Positions 57,601 to 64,000 of a DNA stretch of 64,000 nt are shown piece by piece (within the stretch, counting starts at the first letter, position 1; every line of letters begins with the position of its first letter). The position numbers were made by a program, and so were the translations under genes. This stretch comes from Lonicera japonica (lineage: Eukaryota > Streptophyta > Magnoliopsida > Dipsacales > Caprifoliaceae): the NCBI GenBank assembly GCA_021464415.1, contig JAKCWG010000921.1, forward strand, positions 610,734-674,733. Direction: 5' to 3'. Below the pieces are notes generated by a model. The model saw nothing but the letters and a program-made list of their open reading frames with translations. It ran no database searches and had not been told where the DNA came from.

Positions 57601-57926
57601 CCTTATTGAACCAAGACTAGTCAAAAGGTTACTTGTTTTAGTCTTTTAGTTTTTAGCAAAACATTTATATAATTTCTTTAAGGAACTAAGTAGTATTTTT
57701 CTCATAAAGCCCCGAAATTTTTTAGAATAAAAATGTTCTATTTTCAATTCTTAAAATTTGAACTGTTAAGCACCGATAACGAATTTATGTTGGTATATAT
57801 ATATATATAAAACATAACTAAAATTAAAAAGAGAACAAATTATAAAAATTACAAACTTACAATTAATATACATGTCATGACATATTAACAAATAATATAT
57901 ATGAATGACACAATTATCCAAATTAT
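57601..57926 (-). other. Leader/gag start region of the old Copia element
   Basis: AT-rich and mostly non-coding. A (TA)n run lies at 57796-57808. It adjoins the Tork target site ATTAT at 57922-57926 and continues at 62926. Confidence 0.55.
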
Positions 57927-58399
57927 TGAAGATTTGGCTTTGTATAGGAATCCTATTCCTATTAGGTTTTATATTGTTCAATTCTTAATTGGCTTTGTAT
58001 TGTCCAAATCTTAATTGGATTTGTATTATCCAATTTGTAGTAGGATTTGGCCTTGTGCAATCCTAGACCTTAGGATTTATACTCTATAAATAGACCCCTT
58101 GTCATAGGTTTGATTTATGAGTTGTGTTATATTATTTACTAGCTAGATTAGAGAGTATATTTAAAAGATAATAGTGAGAACTTTAATTGGCAGCTAGGGT
58201 TTGTTTTGTGCATTGTACTTAGAATTGGTCTCATTAATAATAGCTATCACCCGGTGGATTAGTGGCGATTTTGACGACACGACCTTATTGCTTGCGGGCT
58301 TGGTTAGTTGTTTTCTTCTTTAATCTCTTGTTTTTCGTATTGCTTGAATACCATTGGTGCTTGTACTAAGGCTTGTTCTAGCGGTATCTTCACATAACA
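57927..58399 (+). repeat. 5' LTR of the Tork-type element (473 bp)
   Basis: TGAAGATTTGGCTTTGTATA to CTTCACATAACA. TATAAATA at 58085-58092 is the promoter box. Confidence 0.93.
58085..58092 (+). promoter_or_regulatory. TATA box of the Tork-type 5' LTR
   Basis: TATAAATA in CTCTATAAATAGACCCC; conserved in the 3' LTR at 62566-62573. Confidence 0.75.
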
Positions 58400-58402
58400 A
58401 TT

Positions 58403-58414
58403 TGGTATCAGAGG
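58403..58414 (+). other. Primer binding site of the Tork-type element
   Basis: TGGTATCAGAGG, three bases after the LTR; matches the tRNA-iMet site. Confidence 0.9.
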
Positions 58415-58452
58415 GAGGTTTATTCCTTGGGATAATTATGTGATAATTAGAG

Positions 58453-61400
58453 ATGTCTACTGGTGGTGCATCAGAAGAGGGTGCCAAGGCTGTAGATACA
58501 CCACCTTCAAAAGGGGCGTCTGCTCCTAAGGTGACGGCTGCGGTCAAATTCGATATAGAGAAATTTGACGGGAAGAAGACGAATTTTGCGATGTGGCAGT
58601 GTCAGATGTCCGACATCCTTGTCCAACAAGGTTTGCACAGAGCATTGTTGGGGATAAAGCTAAGCCCGATGAGTGGTCCGACATCGATTGGGCTGAGTAC
58701 GATAGGCAGGCATGTAGTACAATTTGTTTACACCTTACTCCAAACATGATGTACTATATGATGCGTGAAACATCTGCCTCGGTAATTTAGAAGAAGCTCG
58801 AGGATCAGTATATGATGAATAGTATCGAGAATCGTCTGTCCTTGAAGAAAAAACTATTTCGGTATTTATTTTTAAGGGGTACATCCATGAACAATCATCT
58901 TGACGGGTTCAACAAGATAATCTCAGATTTGCAGGGATTAGACGTCGAGATCGATGATGAGGACAAGGCGATTTTGCTTCTTAATTCGCTCCCGGAATCC
59001 TATGATCATCTAACCACCACACTTATTCATGGGAAGGAAAATGTGACCTACGATTTGGTATCGTCGGCCGTCTTGGCTAATGAAAAACGCTTGAAGGAGA
59101 GAGGATAATCCAACTCAAATGCGCTATTCATTAGGGGGAGGAGCGACGAGAAGAAGCGGAGAAACCAGAGAAAGTCGCGGTCGAAATCTCGGGGACCGGC
59201 TGACAAGAGTAAGATAATTTTTTACAAGTGTAAGAAACCTGGACACGTGCGTCGGGAGTGTCCAAATAGAATCAATGGCGGTGGAGAGAATAAAGGTGCG
59301 GTGGAGAACGTGACTGCGATAACCGCACCAAAAGATGAGGACTTCGAGAGTATGTTGGTTGTGACTTCACAGGTTAGCTCTTCGAGCGAGTGGATCTTGG
59401 ATAGTGGGTACTCGTATCACATGTGCCCAAACCGGGAATTATTTCATACCTTCACCGAGGTTGACGGAAGCAAGGTTTTGATGGGTAACGACCATGCGTG
59501 TAAAACGATGGGAATTGGTATGATCCGGCTAAAGATGCACGACGGGGTAGTACGTACTCTTGGTGATGTCCGGTATGTTCCTGATCTGAAGAAAATTTTG
59601 ATATTTTTAGGGGTTCTTGATTCTAATAGGTATCGTGTTGAGTAAGCAAGGGCTACTTGAAGGTGCGAAAAGCTGCAAACTAGAATTTTGTGAGCATTGT
59701 GTGCTTGAAAAACAGACTCGGGTAAAGTTTGGGACAACGGTACATTGCACAAAAGGAGCACTTGATTACGTGCATATAGATGTTTGGGGGCCGACAAAGA
59801 CTCAATCCTTGGATGGAAATCATTACTTTGTGACTTTTGTTGATGATTACTCAAGGAGAACTTGGGTCTATCTCATGAAGCATAAGGACCAGATCTTTGA
59901 TGTGTTCTTAAAGTGGAAGGCAATGGTTGAAAATCAGATTGATAGAAAAGTTAAAGTGCTCAGATCAGACAACAGCGATGAGTACACTTGTGATCCTTTT
60001 AACGATTTCTGCCAACGAGAAGGTATCATTTGCCACCTCACGGTCAAGGGTACACCTCAACGGAACAGAATAGCGAAGATGATGAATCGTATGCTCCTTG
60101 AAAAAGTGCGGTCTATGCTTTCCAACGCCAAATTGGATAAGCGGTTTTGGGCTGAAGCCTTATCCTATGCTACGTTCTTGGTTAATCGTTTTCCATGCTC
60201 GAGAGTGGAATAAAAAACACCTATGGACGTGTGGATCGGATCTCATGCTAGTTACGACAACATTCACATTTTTGGCTGTCCGGCTTATTATCATGTTCGG
60301 ATGAGAAAATTGACCCTAGGGTTCGTAAGGCAATATTCTTAGGCTCTTGTGATGGGGTTAAAGGTTATAAATTATGGTGTCTTTAAAGTAAGAAGATTGT
60401 GATTAGTAGGGATGTGACGTTTGACGAGGCGTATATGCTCAAGACGACCTCATCGTTAAATGGTGGTTCTCCAATTCCTGTTGAAAAGGAGAACAAGGCA
60501 GGCGAGATAGTGGTGGAAACGGAAGTGACTACTCCAGTTAATACTCAGGTTACGGATTCGGTGGAGGAGTCCAACTAGAAAAAGACGACTCCCAGTGAGG
60601 ATTCGGGTCAATAACAAACAATACTGTTTTTGGCTAGTGGAAGGGAGTCTAGGGCTCGACGAGCATTGGTCCGATATGGGTATGAAGACATGGTGGCATA
60701 TTCATTAGTAGGTTACGGGGATGATCCAACTTCGTATGGGAAGCTATGGATTCTAGCAAGCATGCGAAGTGAAAAGCGGCTATGGAAGATGAGATGGATT
60801 CTCTCTAAAAAAACCAAACTTGGGAACTATGCGATTTGCTGAAGGGGAAGAAACCTATCGAGTGCAAGTGGGTTTTCACTAAGAAAGACGGGGCTCTAGG
60901 GTCCGGTGTTTGTTTCAAGGCAAGGTTGGTAGCTAAGGGTTATGCGCAAAAGGAAGGGGTGGATTATAATGAAGTGTTCTCTCCGGTTGTGAAGCACACC
61001 TCGATCCGAGCATTGTTGGCTATGGTGGCATAATTTGATCTCGAACTTGAACAACTCGATGTCAAAACTGTGGTCTTGCATGGGGACCTAGAAGAAGAGA
61101 TTTATATCTCTCAGCCGGAGGGATTCAAAGTTGTTGGCAAGGAATATAGTGTGTGCAAACTTCAGAAGTCGTTGTACGGATTGAAGCAGTCCTCCCGTCA
61201 ATGGTACAAAAAGTTTGACATGTTCATGATCGCGCAAAAGTTTACTCAGAGCCAATTTGATCACTGTGTTTACTTTAAAAGACTCGAATCTAGTAATTTC
61301 ATCTATTTACTCCTATACGTTGACGATATGTTCATTGTTTCCCGGAGCTTAGTGGAGATCGACGTATTGAAAGCTCAGCTAAGCAATAAGTTTGAGATGA

Positions 61401-62357
61401 AAGATTTGGGTGGAGCGTGAAAATTTTTGGGGATGGAGATCGTGCGAGATAGGAAGATGGGACAATTGTGTCTTACACAAAGACAATACCTTGAGAAAGT
61501 GGTTGCTCGATTCGGGATGAAAAACTCAAAGCCGGTGAGTGTCCCGTTAGCATCGCATTTCAAACTATCAGCAACGATGGCTCCTAGCTCCTAGCTCCGA
61601 GGAAGAGGTGGAGTACATGGCTCAAGTTCCTTATGCAAGTGCGGTTGGGAGTTTGATGTATGCCGCGGTATGCACTTGACCATACATTGCTCAAGTCGTG
61701 AGCATTGTTAGTAGGTATATGGCGAACCCTGGAAAACCGCATTGACAAGCTGTTAAGTGGGTTCTAAGATATCTTCGGGATACGATAGACAAAGGGTTGG
61801 TATTTAAAATATCTGGAATGTCAACTATTAAGGATTTTGTGGATTCGAACTACGCCAGCGACCTAGACAAGCGGAGATCGACTACAGGTTATGTGTTTAC
61901 AGTGGGTAGCGGTCCGTTGAGTTGGAGGTTGATGATTCAAAGTGTGGTAGCGTTGTCTACCATGGAGGCGGAATATATTGCTGTAACGGAGGCGGTCAAA
62001 GAGGCCATATGGCTCCGTGGTTTAGTTACTGATCTTGGTTTGAAGTTAGAAAAAATGGTGGTGCACTGTGATAGTCAGAGTGCAATTCACTTAGCGAAGA
62101 ATCAAGTTCATCATGAAAGAACCAAGCATATTGATATCCGATATCACTTCATCCGGGAAATTATTGAAAACGGTGTTGTAAATTTGGTTAAGATAGGCAC
62201 CAAAGATAATCCGACAGATATGTTGACAAAGGTTGTCCCGTTGACCAAGTTTGAGCTTGCTCGACGTTGGTCAATGTCCTTTGGTGTTGATGTCCCTCAG
62301 GGGGGCGGTGGTCCTAAGGGACCGGCAGGGGTGATAGGGACTTATTCGATGAATTGA
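58453..62357 (+). pseudogene. Tork-type Copia polyprotein (broken)
   Basis: Starts MSTGGASEEGAKAVDTPPSK at 58453. Gag continues as KFDIEKFDGKKTNFAMWQCQ, shifts frame near 58650, and has TAG at 58788. The zinc knuckle (59223-59265) reads [14 protein letters not shown], with the first Cys replaced by Phe. Protease is [14 protein letters not shown] near 59395. About 100 residues are missing near 59640 between protease and integrase. Integrase keeps HIDVWGPTKT and VLRSDNSDEYT, but the catalytic Glu position reads IAKMMNR (Lys). RT has [31 protein letters not shown] and YVDDMF (61320), with stops at 61032 and 61418. RNase H (61797-62357) is open: DFVDSNYASDLDKRRSTTGY, EAEYIAVTEA, KHIDIRYHFIRE. No functional polyprotein. 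Confidence 0.93.
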
Positions 62358-62395
62358 TCATGGTGTAGTGCATTGGGGTCTTGTGGAACATCACC

Positions 62396-62407
62396 AAGGT
62401 GGAGAAT
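62396..62407 (+). other. Polypurine tract of the Tork-type element
   Basis: AAGGTGGAGAAT immediately before the 3' LTR. Confidence 0.85.
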
Positions 62408-62925
62408 TGAAGATTTGGCTCTGTATAGGAATTATATTCCTATTATGTTTTATATTGTCCAATTATTAATTGGCTTTGTATTGTCCAAATCCTAATTGAA
62501 TTTGTATTATCCAATTTGTAGTAGGATTTGGCTTTGTGCAATCCTAGACCTTAGGATTTATATTCTATAAATAGACCCATTGTCATAGGTTTGATTTATG
62601 AGTTGTGTTATATTATTTACTAGTTAGATTAAAGTATACTTGAGAGATAATATTGAGAGCTCTAATTGGCGGGTAGGGTTTGTTTTATGCGTTGTACTCA
62701 GAATTGGTCTCATTAATAATAGCTATCACCCGGTGGATTAGTAGCGGTTTTGCCGACACCACATAATTGCTTGCGTGCTTGGTTAGTTGTTTTCTTCTTT
62801 AATCTCTTGTTTTTTGTATTGCTTGAATACCAGTGGTACTTGTTTCTTTAATTATTGTACGCATAATTGTCCGGTCGGTTCTATGCTTGTGCTAAGGCTT
62901 GTTCTAGCGGTATCTTAGCACAACA
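62408..62925 (+). repeat. 3' LTR of the Tork-type element (518 bp)
   Basis: Partner of 57927-58399. It is about 45 bp longer because of a segment near 62838-62885 that the 5' LTR lacks; the missing piece is bounded by CTTGT direct repeats. Confidence 0.93.
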
Positions 62926-62930
62926 ATTAT

Positions 62931-63680
62931 CAATAGTGGGTCCCCATCACAAGATACCTATCATAACATTGATATTTAGTCTTTAGACAGAAACATAAAC
63001 TTGTAATTGGCCCTCTCAACTCAATAATCAAATATAAATGACAAATTCTATCAAATAATAAGACTTTCTTTGGGCCATCGTATTATTCACATGAAAAACT
63101 TGATTATCATATTATATTTATTACCACAAGTATACATATTATTCGGCCAAACAATAACCTTCCTTTGGGATGATTATTATTGCATAAATAACAAATACAC
63201 ACATCTTAATATTCTATAACAAACAAATTTACGCGATCGAGGTTACTTTGGCAACTTATCGTTTCAATTCATCTATTTTGTAATATTAGACGATTTATTC
63301 CCGCAAGTGTGTTTATTATTTTGCTAAATAATAATTTTCATTTGAGCTGATTATTAAATGCATAGATAATAACCACACAAATATCTAGAGAAAATAATGT
63401 TTATTATTTGGCCAAATAATAACTTTCCTTTGGGCTAATTATTATTTGCATAAATAATAAACATTAATATCTTAAATAAATAATAAATCTGATCCAAACC
63501 TTTAATCACATTAGATGCTTAATCAAGTAAGAACTACAAAATATTTAATTAATTAAACCAAAGTGACTACACAAATTATATTCTTTAATCTTTCTAAAGA
63601 ATAAAAATAAAAACCTCAAATATAAGTGTAGCCATTAAATTGATAAATGTTTATATATAGTCCAAATTATAATTTTCACC
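62931..63680 (-). repeat. Leader of the old Copia element with repeated GGCCAAATAAT blocks
   Basis: A block of roughly 60 bases (TTATTTGGCCAAATAATAAC, CTTTCCTTTGGGC, TAATTATTATTTGCATAAAT) recurs at about 63138, 63318 and 63401. The last includes the perfect 18-bp palindrome ATTATTTGGCCAAATAAT. The region is related to 3808-4340. No coding. Confidence 0.7.
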
Positions 63681-63687
63681 AAATATG

Positions 63688-64000
63688 CACTATGCCTAGC
63701 GGGAGTTTAGGTGACGTACACTGTACGTCGCTTAAGTAAAGTTTGTACGTCACCTAAGGTTTAAGCGACGAACCAAGTGTCACCTAAGCTCCGTCACCTA
63801 AGTTGCGTGGCATATAGTTTAGGCGACGAACAAATAAAGGCGCGTCACCTAAGTAAACTTAGGTGACGTACAATGTGTACGTCACTAAGTGACTTTATGC
63901 GACGTTGCTCATTGTATGTCACCTATATGTATTCTCGTAGGTGATAGTAGTATAACGGGTGATAAGATTCACTATGTTCGTCATTAGGTTTTACACTTAA
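63688..64000 (+). mobile_element. Probable end of a second CACTA-type element (runs off right edge)
   Basis: Starts CACTATGCCTAGCGGG and is followed by a dense set of GTCACCTAAG / CTTAGGTGACGTAC motifs in both orientations (about 12 within 230 bases), the architecture of a CACTA subterminal region. The motif differs from that of the 47.7-kb element, so it is another family. The other end and target site are not visible. Confidence 0.6.

Larger units (their letters stand above)
57927..62925 (+). mobile_element. Tork-type Copia retrotransposon, 4999 bp, TSD ATTAT
   Basis: LTRs at 57927-58399 and 62408-62925 are flanked by ATTAT on both sides (57922-57926, 62926-62930). A tRNA-Met-type primer site and a polypurine tract are in place. 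The single polyprotein has the order gag-PR-INT-RT-RNase H of Copia. Several stops, frameshifts and a deletion between protease and integrase make it inactive. By eye about a dozen differences fall in the first 220 aligned LTR bases, so it is not a new insertion. Confidence 0.95.
21074..63680 (-). mobile_element. Old degraded Copia retrotransposon, host of the nested stack (interrupted)
   Basis: Minus-strand pieces read in order from right to left: leader 63600-62926, leader and gag 57926-57150, INT 56600-56250, RT 55860-55330, RNase H 55300-55184 and 39285-39020, 3' non-coding 39019-38700 and 21623-21547, then PPT and 3' LTR 21546-21074. Breaks coincide with the target sites of the Tork (ATTAT), Athila (ATGGT) and Tekay-like (CTATT/TTATT) insertions, so one element was split three times. 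Its 5' LTR is not seen; a CACTA-type end starts at 63688. Coding parts are full of stops. Confidence 0.8.

Overview
The window reads as nuclear DNA of a flowering plant, most likely a eudicot. It is AT-rich and intron-bearing, has one CC-NBS-LRR resistance gene running off the left edge, and is otherwise packed with plant transposable elements (Copia, Gypsy chromovirus-type, Gypsy Tat-type, Gypsy Athila-type, CACTA, hAT, MITEs, SINE-like pieces). The species cannot be named from the sequence.

Layout. Positions 1-1227 (minus) hold the first 409 codons of a CC-NBS-LRR gene with an intact NB-ARC core. From 1.3 to 20.9 kb is its 5' side and gene-poor DNA. It contains a direct segmental duplication (about 6.03-9.99 kb and 11.65-15.06 kb), three copies of a short leader-exon-like module facing the resistance gene, an inverted dispersed repeat pair (3.1-3.45 kb and 17.94-18.25 kb), an hAT relic with target-site duplication (5038-5737), a Harbinger-type MITE whose empty site survives in the sister duplicate (14471-14987), a second probable MITE (17183-17585), a 179-bp foldback element with 9-bp duplication (19292-19470), and a relic LTR (18250-18921).

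From 21.07 kb to at least 63.6 kb almost everything is one nested stack. The base is an old, degraded Copia element on the minus strand: 3' LTR at 21074-21546, RNase H scrap at 39.0-39.3 kb, RT/INT/gag scraps at 55.2-57.6 kb, leader at 62.9-63.6 kb. Three elements interrupt it: (1) a Tekay/Del-like Gypsy derivative without visible gag-pol (21624-38699, minus), itself interrupted by a Tat/Ogre-like non-autonomous element (22443-31134, minus, TSD CCGGG); (2) an Athila-like Gypsy element (39286-55183, plus, TSD ATGGT) with broken gag-pol, itself interrupted by a CACTA transposon (47692-52478, TSD CAT); (3) a Tork-type Copia element (57927-62925, plus, TSD ATTAT). The right edge (63688 on) looks like the start of another CACTA-type element.

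The most unusual signals are a 16-bp perfect palindrome, CCAAGATCGATCTTGG, amplified in both the Athila-like element and the unrelated Tekay-like LTRs and bounding the length differences between paired LTRs; a 12-copy hairpin minisatellite in the 3' part of the Tat-like element; and the repeated leader-exon modules 5' of the resistance gene. No complete, evidently functional gene lies wholly inside the window.
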